Assembly (NCBI GenBank): GCA_027475525.1
Contig: JAMWFC010000046.1
Coordinates: 744,001 to 808,000, forward strand
DNA: 64,000 bases
Direction: 5' to 3'
Source: Macrolepiota albuminosa
Lineage: Eukaryota > Basidiomycota > Agaricomycetes > Agaricales > Agaricaceae
Shown: positions 34,560 through 46,851 of the stretch, piece by piece
Numbering within the stretch: the stretch's first letter is position 1
Layout of the letters: each line of letters begins with the position of its first letter
The notes under the pieces: model-generated
What the model was told of the DNA's origin: nothing
Database searches by the model: none
Seen by the model: only the letters and a program-made list of their open reading frames with translations
Position numbers and translations under genes: made by a program

Positions 34560-35785
34560 TGCAGGTATGGGATTACTCATCGATCCCCTGTTTGAAATTT
34601 GCATGGTGTGGCTGTGCAAGAAGCTCGAGAAGCTGATAGAGTTCTGTCAACTAACTCAACGACTGACGTCGGATGCTAGGCCACTTCCCAACGGTTGGCC
34701 CAGGCCTTCGCCACCAATACCTCGCCTTGCCCATTCTGGGATACTGTCCCGGGCCATCTGCATGACTTTGAGGATGTTTTTTCCAAGGCCTCGTTCGATT
34801 CTCTCCTGGAGCGCAAGCAGTGGGATCATGCCATCGAGCTCTTACCAGACTCGAAGCCTGTCAACTGCAAGATGTACCCACTGGCGCCCAAGGAGCAGGA
34901 TGAACTAGATGCCTTCCTCCGGGAGAATCTCGAAACTGGAAGAATTCGACCCTCAAAGTCGCCGATGGCCTCCCTGGTGTTTTTCATCAAGAAGAAGGAT
35001 GGCACCCTCCGGTTGGTCCAAGATTATCGTGTGCTTAATGCGATGACCATCAAGAACCGCTACCCGCTCCCTCTCATCTCAGAACTCATTAACAACCTCC
35101 GGGGTGCACGCTACTTCACCAAGTTGGACGTCCGCTGGGGCTACAACAATGTGTGCATCCAGGAGGGAGACGAGTGGAAGGCTGCGTTTCGGACCAACCG
35201 GGGCCTGTTTGAACCATTGGTAATGTTCTTTGGGCTCACCAACAGCCCCGCCACCTTTCAAACCATGATGAATGACATATTCCGGGACCTCATAGCAGAT
35301 GGGGTGGTGTGTGTGTACCTGGACAATATCCTCATCTACACCAAGACGCTAGAGGAGCACCGCCGGATCACCCGCATAGTCCTAGACCGCCTCCGCCAGT
35401 ATCAGCTCTACCTCAAACCGGAGAAATGTGAGTTTGAGAAAACTCAGATCGAGTACCTCGGGCTCATCATCTCTCACGGCACAGCGGAGATGGACCCGGT
35501 GAAGGTGGCCGGCGTTATGCAGTGGCCAGAGCCCCGGAACAAGAAGGAAGTACAGGCCTTCCTGGGGTTCACCAACTTCTACCAGCAGTTCATCCAGGAC
35601 TTTTCCCACCACGCACGGCCCCTCTTTGACCTCACCCGGAAGGAGGCAGCCTGGACTTGGGGTGATGCAGAGCAACAGGCCTTCAATGCCCTGAAGCGGG
35701 CCGTCACCTCCAAGCTGGTGCTCCTCTTCCCAGATGACGATCAGCCCTTTCGAGTCAAGGCAGACAGCTCCCCATTCACAATATC
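34560..35785 (+). pseudogene. Reverse transcriptase fragment of another Ty3/gypsy element
   Basis: The open frame from 34695 encodes HDFEDVFSKASFDSLLERKQWDHAIEL, KKKDGTLRLVQDYRVLN, TKLDVRWGYNN, FFGLTNSPATFQ, VYLDNILIYTKTLEEH and LGFTNFYQQFIQDF, and the start of RNase H. This is the RT of a common mushroom gypsy lineage, distinct from A/B/C. The catalytic motif is YLDN rather than YLDD. It is cut on the left where element B begins and on the right at about 35785, where a copia-like gag starts in another frame. Confidence 0.82.
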
Positions 35786-35800
35786 GAAAAACCAGTCTCA

Positions 35801-36484
35801 GTGTATATTCAAGACATTGTCTCTGCTCATGATGCTTTCACTGTGCTTGGCCATGCTCCCCCTCTCGTCGATGTCATTGACTCCATTCTTATAAATCTCC
35901 ATCCTGATTTCTCTATTGTTTGCACTCTCCTCACTACTCAATCAGAGGAACCTTCGCTTGCTGCTGTCAAGAAGATGCTCATTGATCAGAAAGACACACG
36001 TACTGCACTCAATCCCAGTGCAGCTGATGAGGTTAGGGCAATGTATGGTAGGGTGAAGGAGAAGGGGAGGAAAGGAAAAGGCTCAAAGGATAATGATGAG
36101 GCACCAAGGTATGAGTGGCTCAACTCTTGTAACAAGGATGTCTGCCACCATTGTGGCCTTCCTGAACATTGCTCCTCTCGATGCATTGTGGACATGCCAC
36201 AGAAGATAAAGGACATCAATAAGGCTACCAATCAGCATTGTCATTGCAACTGCTCTTCATCCACTTCTGACTCTGATGTCACTGCCACCAACTTTGCTCA
36301 TGATTCACATGCCGCCTCTGATACCAACAGTTCTGATTCTGATAATGACAAGCCCATTCAAGCCATGTCTGCCAGAGAGTTTACACATGTTCTCACTCAA
36401 GCAACTACAGAACGAGAACGTCGCCAGCAGTTGGGTATGAACAAGGAAAAATGGCAAGATCTCAAGACTCATCTCAATGCCTGA
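35801..36484 (+). pseudogene. Copia-type gag remnant (UBN2-like) with zinc knuckle
   Basis: A 227-aa open frame lacks the beginning of the protein: it starts mid-domain right after the gypsy RT fragment. It has the UBN2/gag shape (VIDSILINLHPDFSIVCTLL, AAVKKMLIDQ), a CHHCGLPEHCSSRC knuckle (C-x2-C-x4-H-x4-C) and a Ser/Asp-rich tail. No copia pol follows; instead there are G7 runs at about 36511 and 36531 and then non-coding DNA to about 36930. It could be a gag-only relic. Confidence 0.6.
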
Positions 36485-36939
36485 TGAACAGTGGGTTGTT
36501 TTATTGAGTGGGGGGGACTTTAATTCAGTGGGGGGAGCTTTCTTTCTCTTTGGTTGGTCACCTTTTTCATTAGTCGCTCTGCACCTCGTCTCCAAGTGGA
36601 GGTGTTAAAGGTTGAATCTGGTGAGAGGTGCACCGCATTGGAATTACATAATTACAAGTTAGCATTGCCACGTATGTAACCAAATAAACAAGTCGTGTTT
36701 TGTCATGTTCTTCTTTGACAGTCAGCGTTTATTCATCCTCAGTCAGCTCTCCCGCTTCTTGTGGCCATCCTCACGTTCTCCACAGTCAATTTTTATTTCC
36801 TTAGCCTTCTGACAGGAACCCAGATCAAAAATCTTAAATTATGATCATCAGCCATAGACTCCATAGCCTTTGATGGTCGAGTATAAATACTAGGTCATGC
36901 ACGCGCTACACTGGGACAACTTTCAATATCAACCCTGAA

Positions 36940-37296
36940 ATTGTCATACCTTTTCCTGATTGACAACAAAAGAATGGGAAAAAAACATATATCAGGATCT
37001 AGGCAAAAGATTGATAGGCACCATGATCTGGGAAATACCAATTGCCATTCTCTGTGTATGTGCGTTGCTGATTGTTTCCACATTGTGTCACTAGTGGGCT
37101 TTTCATCTTCCATTGCTGGAACTGATTTTGCCTTGGTAGGCATATTCACTCCACTATATGTCATAGTAATCCATACTATAATCAGGTATGTGCAAGCATC
37201 TATCTACAAGTACTCTGTGACATAGTAAACCAGTCATTCTTCAGACGCCAAGAAAAATCTCTCCATTCCAAAGCAACGTTGACAATTATCTCATTG
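36940..37296 (+). pseudogene. Left part of a gene split by the copia element
   Basis: A hydrophobic exon-like segment (GIFTPLYVIVIHTIIR) ends at a GTATGT donor at about 37184. An acceptor TTCAG at about 37241 opens a frame that runs into the copia target site at 37292. With the element and one target copy removed, the frame continues into 43061 for about 40 codons before a stop. Probably a multi-pass membrane protein gene, given the segment downstream at 43400-43800. The first exons were not identified. Confidence 0.4.
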
Positions 37297-37635
37297 TGTT
37301 ACAATCTAGGGGATTAGGACACCATAAGTGTGCCTGACCCTTCCACCTTTCACATATCACACCATTAACATTCCATTGTTGTATATTGGACAAAGCTACA
37401 TAGAGTACATATATATTCGCTACTAGCAAGCAGGCACCCTCAGTCAATTCTACACAGACTGAGGGTGAGCAACAACATTGGTTATACAATACATGAACTT
37501 ACCTACTTTACCTAGATCATAAAACTTACTGTCTGTATTAATCTAGGTACAAAATACAGTCAATTCTACACAGACTGAGGATCATAAGACTTACTGTCTG
37601 TATTAATCTAGGTTTCTGAGTGTCAGGTTCCAACA
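37297..37635 (+). repeat. 5' LTR of copia element
   Basis: 339 bp, TG...CA ends. Compared with the 3' LTR it has an extra internal duplication: the GATCATAA.ACTTACTGTCTG block occurs at 37515 and again at 37580. It lacks the extra ACACCCTTTTACCTTCC segment of the 3' copy. Confidence 0.9.
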
Positions 37636-38129
37636 GGTTATTGTCAGGGGACTCCTTGCTCTTGTCTGGTCACCATTTCCTTTTCCGGAGTCTCCAGAGA
37701 ACTCCGGAGCATTTCCTGCACCCCGGAGTTCTCCCGGAGTTCTCCCAGCCTCCCGGAGCTAGCCGTTGGATACTGTACAGTCGTTCCCATGCCCTTCCGC
37801 CCCTGTACTAATGTGCCGCACTGGCAGAGGAATCCTTAGACTTGTTCTCTTTGGATTTCCCTCTGCCAGGTGATTAGTTATTGATTGTACTGTCGTTACT
37901 GGCTCTAATATACTTTGGATTTCCCTCTGCCAGTTGTGTGATAGTGCCGCAACCTCCGGAGGTCGCCCTTACAGTTATGGGCTTTGCTGTTCTCGAACCA
38001 CTTGAATCTGAACCGGGTATCTATTGTTTCTCAGGCCAGCTGCCCAGACCACTTGCATCTGATATATGCACAACTTGCATAGAACTTAATTGTCTATCTC
38101 TGTATTGTGCAACCAACTGTTGTGCCACC

Positions 38130-39077
38130 CACAATGACGACTTCTGTGGGCAAAGCTGCATCTCCTATTGTATCCCCTGCTCCCAAGATTAAACTCAACT
38201 CTGACATCATTGCCAAAATGTGGAAAGTGGACACGTCGGCAAATCCAACAATTTTGCCAGTTGGGAAGGTTACAGCAGGTTGGGCTGGACACATTTGGAC
38301 AAAAATGACGGTAAATGGAGCAAATGGTTCTATGCCATAGATCTTGAACTGTCAATGGTCCAACTATGGGAATACATATTCAATCAGCCACCTTCTCCCC
38401 ACCCGACGTATGAGCCTCGTGCCTACCAGGCATGGTGCAACAACAACCGTCTGGCATGTTCCTTCATGAAATGCGCATTGACAACATCCAAGCAGAAACT
38501 CTGCGCTGATGAGTGGGATCCTGTAAAGCTATGGCAATACTTAAAGGGGCGCTATGGGGGTGCTATGCCGGTCCAACAAGTACGCCTGCTCCAGGAAGCC
38601 CTCACTACAAAATGTTCTCTGGCAGAGTCCCTCACAAGGATGGTGGACATGATTATTGAGAAGATTGATTGTGCATTTGAGGCTGGCAAGGTCACCAAGG
38701 AGCTTTTGCAGTTGATTGCCATTCTCTCATCCCTGTCAGACAGATCTTATGCCTATATATGTTCTATTATTTCACACAACCTCACCTCAGCTGCTGATGT
38801 AAAGAAATACAGACCTACCAAGATTTGCTGTTTTCTGGAAGAAGAGCAGACTTTGATGGATGCCGATAAGTCAGCTATGCAGGCCGATACACCTCCAACA
38901 GTCCTAGCAGCTAAAATGTCAAAGTTTGACAGACTTGTCTGCACTGGGTGCAAGTTGCAGGGCCATGCTTTCTTTGATGGCCACACCCTCCCATGGTGTA
39001 TTCTGGAGGGGGGTGGTATGGCAGGAAAGACCATTGAGGAATCTAGGACAGCACATATTGCTCACTTTGAGGCTTAG
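38130..39077 (+). pseudogene. Copia gag
   Basis: The frame starts near 38133 (MTTSVGKAASPI) and shifts at about 38220-38340 into the frame ending 39077. It has the gag/UBN2 pattern with W(T)HLDKNDGKWSKWFYAIDLEL, WDPVKLWQYLKGRYGG and LQEALTTKCSLAESL, and a degenerate zinc-knuckle-like CTGCKLQGHAFFDGHTLPWC. At least one frameshift separates the halves. Confidence 0.7.
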
Positions 39078-40715
39078 CAAAAAGGGCAAGACAAGAAGAA
39101 GTCATCGTCAAAGGTCACCATTAGGCCTTCAGAAAGAGCAGCTTTTACACTAGAAGGCAATGCTGATGCAATAGCAGCATATATGGCTACACAAAGAAAG
39201 ATGATGACATCAGAATTTGCAGGCATAGCATCAGATACTGTCCTGACAACAGGCTCTATTGAGGAGATTGAGGCTCTGGAATTCGAAACTTTCATTGCTT
39301 TAGGAGAGGACCTAAGGATAGGAATCAACTGCGACATCTGTCCAATGAACAATTTGAAGGAAGAGGTTGCATTGACAAGTTCAACCAATCCAACCATGCC
39401 ATTCTACCTAGACTCCGAGGCCACAGTACATATCTCTCCAGACCCTTCCGACTTCACCTCTCTAACCATGATTCCTGAAAGGCCTATTCGAGGTGTAGGT
39501 GGTGCCGCCATCTTTGTAAAGAGAATAGGAAGCATCAGACTCACAGTAAATGAAGGTACTTGCATCAAAATAGAAAATGCATTGTATGTTCCAAAGTCTG
39601 CTGTGAAATTACTCTCAATCAGCAAACTTACAAAACGAGCCGAGATAATCACCACATTTGACAATACAGGGGCTACTCTAATCCAGAAGTCCACCAAGTC
39701 CATAATTGCCACTGCCACGCTCCTTCCCCAGAAAGGCCTATACGCAATAAACTTAGGCTCTGACCTCGCATACACTGTCCACACCTCACCTAACATCAAA
39801 ACTTGGCACAGGAGACTGGGCCATGCAAACCCCTCAAAACCTTCTAAATGTAATCATTGCATCCTCAGTAAACAGGCACACATGCTAGTACTAAAGGAAA
39901 GGGAGAAGGGGGAAGGGCACAGAGCATCGTGATGGCTTAAAAAAATATAAGTAGACCTAGCAGGCCAATCTGCCGTAACATCACGTACTGGCAACAATTA
40001 TATTATAAATATAGTGGACAATTTTATGAACAAACCATGGTCTATCCCTCTAAAGTCCAAGGACGACAGATTCCCAGAATTATAAGCCTGGATCCTGGCT
40101 TGTGAAAAGGAAACTGGTGAAAGATTAAAAATCCTACATACTGGGCGAGATGGGGAGTTTAACAGGATTGACCATAAGGAATGGTATAGGTCAAGAGGCA
40201 TAATACTAGAGGTCAGTGCCCCATATACATCCACCCACATTGGCTGAGTTGAATGTATGCATCGTACATTGATGGGGAAAGCTCATTCAATGCAAATTGC
40301 CTCTAAATGCCCACCGTTCCTGTGGGATGAATTTTACCTCACAGCGGCACACCTGCATGGAAAAACAAAGACATCTGCTGTTGATGACACTACACCTGAC
40401 GAGCTGTGATATGGAGTGAGACCTGACTATTCATATATTTGAGAGATTGGCTGCAGAGTGTTTGTCTTGATCTTAGGCATGCACAACCCAAAGGTCTACA
40501 AAAGATCGATTGAATGCATGTTGATAGGCTATGACATGAATTTTAAAGCATACAGATGCTATGACAGGTTAACACAAAAGGTCTATAGCTCGTATCACGT
40601 ACGCTTCATTGAGAGCCACAATGATCAACTGCCAACTAAGTGTCCTGCACCCCAGGACGTGAATGAAACCTTACCCCTGACAATACAATCCATATCTGAC
40701 ACTTCAGATGCTTAA
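39078..40715 (+). pseudogene. Copia protease and integrase
   Basis: The protease motif is altered from DSGAT to DSEAT (FYLDSEATVHIS), so it should be inactive. The pre-integrase block WHRRLGHAN and the zinc-binding CNHC follow in 39183-39932. The integrase core between 39940 and 40450 has several stops and is not readable as one frame. 40458-40715 keeps the C-terminal YKRSIECMLIGYD and YDRLTQKVYSSYHVRF blocks. Confidence 0.72.
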
Positions 40716-40880
40716 CCGATGGCAAGAACTCACAATGAGGACAAGCCCGTATCAATTCCTGGCATTATAAACTATGACCAAACCTAGCTTGAACCGACAC
40801 AAAGCGTTCTACCACCACAAGCACCTCCAGCACCAGCACCAGCAACTATACCAATTCAACCATGGCGTTCAGGATGGACG

Positions 40881-42713
40881 ATGGTACCAACATTGAAGAT
40901 AATAGTGGATGACAAGCGACAAGAAACTCGGCTGAAGAAGGCAGTAAGAGAAGCAAAGGAGTCAGTGGGCAGGGTCAAGGAAGCCAGAAAAGAACAGCGA
41001 ACTGCACTGGAAAACCTACAACACAAGGTACCAGAAGTCAAGCATGACGTGAATGTGGGTGATGAACTCGATTGTATCATGATAGCATTGAACACGATCA
41101 GGGACCCACACAACACAGACCCTGATCACGATTCAGACATGTCAAGGACATTGGAAGAGGCTAAGTTATCACTAGACTGGTCAAGGTGGGAGGCATTGTA
41201 CTGTAAAGAACTAAATTCACTGCAGGAGATGGGCATATGGGAACTGGTCCCACATGAGAAAGTGCCAGCAGGACAGAAAATATTTAGAAGATGCCCCATC
41301 TTTACAATCAAACGAGATGAACATGGAAATATCACAAGGTTCAAAACTCACCATGTTCTTCAAGGCTTCACTATGGTACAGGGAAGAGATTTTGAGAAGA
41401 CAACCTCACCAACGGCATGCGCGGAATCATGGCAGATTCTCCTTCACTTGGCAGCTGCAATGGGTTGGGATGCAACCCAAATTGACATCAAGACGGCATT
41501 CTTGAATGGGGTCTTACTTAAGGAGGAGCAGATCCACATGCAACAACCAAAAGGCTTCAAGAAGAGAGGCAAGAAGGATTGGGTGTGCAAACTGGTAAGA
41601 CTGCTGTATGGAATGAAACAGGCAGGCTGTATCTGGAATAGAACACTGGATGATGCCATGAAGAGACTAGGTTTCAACCAATTGAGTTGTGAAGCATGCA
41701 TATATTACCAAAAGTCTGACCAAGGAACAGTGATCACAGGTGTTCACGTTGATGATTTTTTGGCTATTGTGAGCTCAAAGAGCACAAACAACAGTTTCAA
41801 GGAGGAGTTACAGAAGATATGGAGTATCTTGGACATGGGGACCCCACTTCACATTGTAGGAATCGCGGTTAAATGGGACTGCCCCCACCGACATGTCTTT
41901 CTTTCACAGACAATCCTCATTGACAAACTCACATCCCAGTATGGCCAGTCCAAAGCTTCTCCTTTGACAGTCCCTATGGAACCAGGTCTGAAACTCTATC
42001 GTGTGGACCAATTGCTGCTCAGTGACACAGATTATAAGAAGTTGGATAAAATTCCATATAGGAATCTAGTCAGAGAACTACTCTGGTTGGCTATATCTAC
42101 CCATCCAGATATTCAGTATGTGGTGCAACAGTTATTGCAATTCTTAGACTGCTACTCATACACCCATTAGAACGCTGCAATACAAGTCCTCAGATATCTG
42201 AAAGGCACACGTTCAATATGATTACGACTCAGTGGGGACACGCCAATAAACTTGGTGGGTTTCACAGATTCGGATTGGGCAAACTGCCTCGACACAAGAC
42301 AAAGTGTCAGGGGGTATGCATGGTCACTGGGTGCTGGCCTGATATCATGGGCAACATGGAAACAAAAGACGGTTGCAGCCTCTTCATGCAAGGCAGAGTA
42401 TATGGCCGCGTTTGAGGTGGCACAAGAGTGTATTTGGTTGTGAATGGTAATGAAGGCTTTAGGACATTCACCAGATGGAGCCACTATGATACTTTGCAAC
42501 AATAACTCTGCAATAAACCTGTCAGAAGACCCACTTCTACACTCCCATATCAAACATGTAGATATAAAGTACCACTTTCTATGGGAACGTGCTGCGATAA
42601 AGGAGCTTCAGATGCACTATATCAACACAAAAAACAATGTCGCAGATATATTCACCAAGGCTCTGCCTACCCCACAATTCACCCGTCTACGTGCTATCAT
42701 GGGACTGCAGTAA
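40881..42713 (+). pseudogene. Copia reverse transcriptase and RNase H
   Basis: The RT open frame (40881-42170, 429 aa) has WRALYC-like WEALYCKELNSLQEMGIWELV, DIKTAFLNGVL, RLLYGMKQAGCIWN and the catalytic VHVDDFL. RNase H follows in 42252-42443 (FTDSDWANCLDTRQSVRGYAW, AASSCKAEYMAAFEVAQE) and 42444-42713 (IKHVDIKYHFLWE, NNVADIFTKALP). A stop at 42170 and one at 42443 break the chain, but both active-site regions are preserved. Confidence 0.85.
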
Positions 42714-42760
42714 CACGATTCCATGCAAGGAGGAGCGCCACACTTTATGGTAAGGAGGAG

Positions 42761-43060
42761 TGTTACAATCTAGGGGATTAGGACACCGTAAGTGTGCCTG
42801 ACCCTTCCACCTTTCACATATCACACACCCTTTTACCTTCCACATATCACACCATTAACATTCCATTGTCGTATATTGGACAAAGCTACATAGAGTACAT
42901 ATATATTCGCTACTAGCAAGCGGGCACCCTCAGTCAATTCTACACAGACTGAGGATGAGCAACAACATTGGTTATACGATACATGAACTTACCTACTTTA
43001 CCTAGATTATAAGACTTACTGTCTGTATTAATCTAGGTCTCCAAGTGTCAGGTTCCAACA
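42761..43060 (+). repeat. 3' LTR of copia element
   Basis: 300 bp, same ends as the 5' LTR. Scattered single-base differences and indels relative to the 5' LTR show the insertion is not recent. Confidence 0.9.
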
Positions 43061-43910
43061 CATTGAGTCTTGTGACAACACTTGCGTATCCTGCACTGCA
43101 ATTGATAAACCTAATCCTGGATGTCAAGTGCAATTTCCCTATGGATGACTCTTGTTCTGGCTCTGGAAGCATCACCATAATATTGATTATAATGGAAATA
43201 ATATCTACATTACCAGTGTGTCAAAAAGCTCATTGAAAGGTGAAATCTTCCTAATAGAAAATGTTCTGCCCGATACAGCTCCCTCTTAATGACGTTGTAA
43301 TTATATGGTGTGCATGGTCTATTCTTGGTAAGCAATGATGGACATCTGTAAGTTCAACTAGACTGTGCATCCTTTCCTTTCATAAGTCACAAATCGTATA
43401 TTTCAATGTGCCATGTGGACCAATCCTAACTTTCAAAGTGGTCAGACTGGCATACCTGGATACTTCTGCATACTTTGGAGTGGGTAACTGGAGTAGTAGT
43501 CCTCCATTGGATGTCATGCTATTGGGCCTAGTCTATGCATTTTTTAGGCTGTCCCTCCTTACTAATGCAGTTGCGACATCATTTATTGGGTGGACTTTAT
43601 AGTGAGTAATTGGTTATACACTCAAACTCATACTACAAACAACACCAGCAAACATCTACAGTTTTTGCGAGACAATAAGATTGAGAAAGGAAAGCTATTT
43701 AGAGCATGGCACATCTTAGTACTCCTCTTGGAATCTGGAGTCATATACTGCATTCTACAGGTATGATGCATTTCACAGTAGTATTTAATATTAAGCAGAT
43801 GCCCTTTGTCAAATAATAATGCTTGGGATACAGTTTGCTAATTTAGATGATAATTATTATGATTATTTATTCTTTGCAGCTCTATACCGAAATATTTCTG
43901 TGAGTGATTT
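43061..43910 (+). pseudogene. Right part of the gene split by copia: membrane-protein exons
   Basis: After the target duplication the frame continues a short way. Then come exon-like pieces with good splice sites. A hydrophobic exon (LDVMLLGLVYAFFRLSLLTNAVATSFIGWTL) ends at GTGAGT (about 43600). The next exon, from about 43650, encodes KHLQFLRDNKIEKGKLFRAWHILVLLLESGVIYCILQ and ends at GTATGA (about 43760). Another acceptor TTTGCAG is at about 43880. The pattern, a transmembrane helix, a basic cytoplasmic loop and then another helix ending LLLESGVIYC, is that of a multi-pass membrane family common in mushrooms. Later exons were not recognised. Confidence 0.5.
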
Positions 43911-45390
43911 AAAACCTGATAGGCATCTAAGATGCTAAATTTGGCATATAAAGTATGTTTACCTGTCATTGACACTCTTCATTGTATATGAAGCTTCTTT
44001 TATTGAAAAATTCCACACTTCAGTAGTGGCATTACAAACCTCCCAGAACTATTCTGTCTTATATGCTCCATTGTCTAACATAGAAGAGTTTTGATAATTT
44101 CCCTAGCCTAATACTCAAATCAAATATAGGATAGAGGCAAACAAATTCTGTTTGATAGCTGTATGGACCATACAGCTGCTCAAAGGCTTCTCTCAAAGTG
44201 GATAGTATTGCTCATTAGTAGACCAAGTAGTTTATGGTGTTACTCGCAGTGGTAGCAACCAACAGTGTGTTGTCATCCCCACCAAAGTCAGAAGCTGCAA
44301 CATACTCCATTGTTACCAGCCCCAAAAGAACACCCTGTCCTTGCACATCACTCATATCTATATCCAAGTTGACTTTGCCAGTTTCCACGTATATCTGTCT
44401 TGCATCTGACTCTGCACTTGTGCCAACCTGGGGTCAGTGTGCTCCATGGCCTCTTTAATCCCTGTGCTTGTCCATATGCCTCTGCATGATGGAGCTTAGG
44501 CAAGCTTGGCAGAGGGATGGAAGAATAAAGTCAAACGCTGGTAAAAGGAACAAAACAGTGGGATTTTGTGGTTGATGGTGATGATCAGCAGAGAGGTTTC
44601 ATCCTGAATTTATGTTGTAGGTTGGTGGTAGTGCTGCAGGAAACCTGGATGTCGGCTTTGTTGATTGTGTTAGAACCTTCATCTCAGCCATCTACAAATT
44701 CCACCCGTTCCTCTTCCACTCTCCTGTGAAAGATATGCCATGTCTCTGCATCTCCATCTGAGGATATAAGAGACATGCATCATGTGGGCTTGGCTACGCC
44801 ACCTTAAAATGTTTTTTTTTATTTTATCTGCCACACCTCAGTTCATACTGCATTGACGTGCATGACACTGAGATGTATACTTTTCTGTTACTTAGGACAA
44901 TATAATACTTATCTTACTTATCTTACTTACTTAGTGATATTGGATCTACCTTGGTAATTAATGATCAGTTTGTACTGCATTGACATGCACAACACTGAGT
45001 AATATTGGATCTACCTAGATCTCAAATTTGCACGTCAATTGCTGACATCTCCCACTACATCTTCAAGCTTGTGCCCTTCAACCAATAAATCTGAATCTTC
45101 TTGACCTGCTGTGGAAGTGGGTTGGAGTAACTGATGGATCAGATACAAAGTCGAATGAGTTGAAAGCAGAGGGTAAGAGTAGAAGTCGAATTAGAGTGTA
45201 AGATGTGTGAATGCGTCATAATTGCAAAGTAACACTTGTCATGACATGACAAAAGCTAGAGAGCAGAAGAAAATGAGCACCAGTGGAATTGAGAGTAATC
45301 CAGTATTCAGAGAGAGAGAGCAATAGCGGAAGATTGTATCAAGAGAGAGGAAGACAACAAAGACAACAAAGCTGAGTAAAAAACAGGTAA
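43911..45390. other. No supported gene
   Basis: AT-rich sequence with only short ORFs lacking splice support or recognisable motifs (for example 44234-44458). It may contain remains of further exons of the split membrane-protein gene, but I cannot place them. Confidence 0.5.
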
Positions 45391-45395
45391 CAAGG

Positions 45396-45856
45396 TTAAG
45401 CTTGTCTCACGCATCTTGTTTTACTGTCTTGTCATTGTCTGGTCTGGTCTCGGAGTCTCGTCTTGTTCAGCACATTTCTAGCTTCATCAACGTCTGATCC
45501 AATGTCAAATATCACATGCTTGCTGTCTTCAGCAGCACACTCAGATCCTCTCAGCTTCTCGGTGTTTCTGCTTTTCTGTTTTGGCACTGTCACAATCTGT
45601 CCCGGCTTTGTTCTGATTTTGATCGCTTGATTCGGCATCTCTGCCTCTGTTTTGGTTCCTCAGCTCCTGCCAAGACAGAAAAGCAGTAATACCAAAAAGC
45701 CAAGAGAATCCAAATACACTACCAAAGACAGCAAACACGTGGTGTTTGACGTTGGGTCAGATGTCAACAGAGACAGAACAAAGCTGAGCGAGACAATATT
45801 CAAGACCAGACCAGACAACAACAAGGCAGAACTACAAGGCATGCAAAACAAGCTTA
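45396..45856. repeat. Imperfect inverted repeat, arms about 190 bp, loop about 83 bp
   Basis: The left arm (45396-45585) read on the minus strand aligns with the right arm (45669-45856) on the plus strand through long matches such as ACAGAAAAGCAG, GACAGCAA and AGACCAGACCAGACAA. Both arms can be translated into related peptides (DSKHVIFDIGSDV and DSKHVVFDVGSDV), with substitutions that keep residue type. It may be an inverted duplication of an exon or a foldback element. I see no terminal target duplication. Confidence 0.65.
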
Positions 45857-46430
45857 GCTCAAGATCAGAAAATGTGGTGTGTAGAAATCTATCTATTTGT
45901 ATATTTTTCTTGCTTTTTATACCTATTTTACATGCTCTCAGTATCAACGATCTACTCCAAAACTACTCCAAATCATTGAATCCTCCCCAATTCTGTTTCT
46001 GACTGCTGGTTGATATTTCTTCTCTCGCTCTATTCATACAACCCATTCCCTAATCCGGCTTCTTTATTTGTTACCTTAGTCTTACTCACACCTTGACATC
46101 ACCATATGATTGATGTATATACTTGCCGAGACATCTTGTCAGCCAAGTCAGTAGATTTAGAATATAGTAAACATCACTCACTACCAATAAATGTTGGATA
46201 TTGACAATTTCAACACTGAAAAAACCTCTGGTCACTGGTACATCAGGGCAGGTGCCAGGCACATGCGTCTGCTGATGACACCCATCATGGCATTGTCCAT
46301 TGCATCGTAACTGCTGTCTATCACAGCAATCAACACTATCTACTCATTGTCCTCCCATCTCCTTGGTAACTGCCATCAATAACAGCTGCCACTCATTGTC
46401 CTGCCCTCACCTCATCTAATTCCTCTTTTG

Positions 46431-46680
46431 CATAATTGATATGCATCAATATGCCTTGTCACATCACTCCTCCCCACTGTTTTGCTTACTCTCACTTATT
46501 CTTCCCTTCTTGCCTATCATCATTCCTGTCCGCCGTGCCACCGTGCCACCCTTTCACGTAATTGATAAGCATTAATACATGTTACACTCCTCTCTGCCCT
46601 TTTGCTTACCCTCACTTTATTCATCTCTTCTTGCCTATTATTATTTCTGTCCGCTGTGCCACCATGCCGCCTCACATACT
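46431..46680. repeat. Diverged 126-bp tandem repeat, two copies
   Basis: A block beginning with (C/G)TAATTGAT.AGCAT.AATA and ending with CTGTCCGC(C/T)GTGCCACC occurs from 46431 and again from 46557, with many differences. No ORF of note crosses it. Confidence 0.7.
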
Positions 46681-46851
46681 TGCTTGGCCTGCTCGTTGTG
46701 TACCTTCCCAAATTGATGTACGTTTATCCAAAGTTAATATCTGACTTCAACTCATTAACAACCAGTCATTTGTAGACTAGTTATATGTATCTAAGCATTA
46801 GTAACAGTAGCTGGACTAGTAGGTTTCTTTCTTTTCATTCCCCTATCCTTT

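Larger units (their letters stand above)
24884..34560 (-). mobile_element. Ty3/gypsy element B (same family as A and C), integrase-deleted
   Basis: Minus-strand order is gag (31930-34518), protease (31412-32026), RT-RNase H (28722-31162), a short chromodomain-like tail (28472-28720), then the third ORF (25165-28369), polypurine tract and 3' LTR (24884-25042). The whole integrase core is absent: the linker after RNase H is joined directly to the LFPNR segment that in A and C follows the integrase. The 5' end is lost at about 34560, where an unrelated plus-strand gypsy fragment begins, so no 5' LTR is present. Confidence 0.75.
37297..43060 (+). mobile_element. Ty1/copia LTR retrotransposon, 5,764 bp, decayed
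   Basis: Bounded by LTRs that both start TGTTACAATC and end GGTTCCAACA, and flanked by a 5-bp target duplication CATTG (37292-37296 and 43061-43065). Internal order is gag, protease, integrase, RT, RNase H, which is the copia order. Multiple stops and frameshifts, especially in integrase, make it inactive. A purine run AAGGAGGAG precedes the 3' LTR. Confidence 0.92.

Noticed and set aside
44234..44458. 74-aa plus-strand ORF
   Set aside because: No splice support, no motif, and stop-rich surroundings.
45652..46002. 116-aa plus-strand ORF
   Set aside because: Most of it is the right arm of an inverted repeat and the end is AT-rich non-coding sequence; kept only as part of the repeat.
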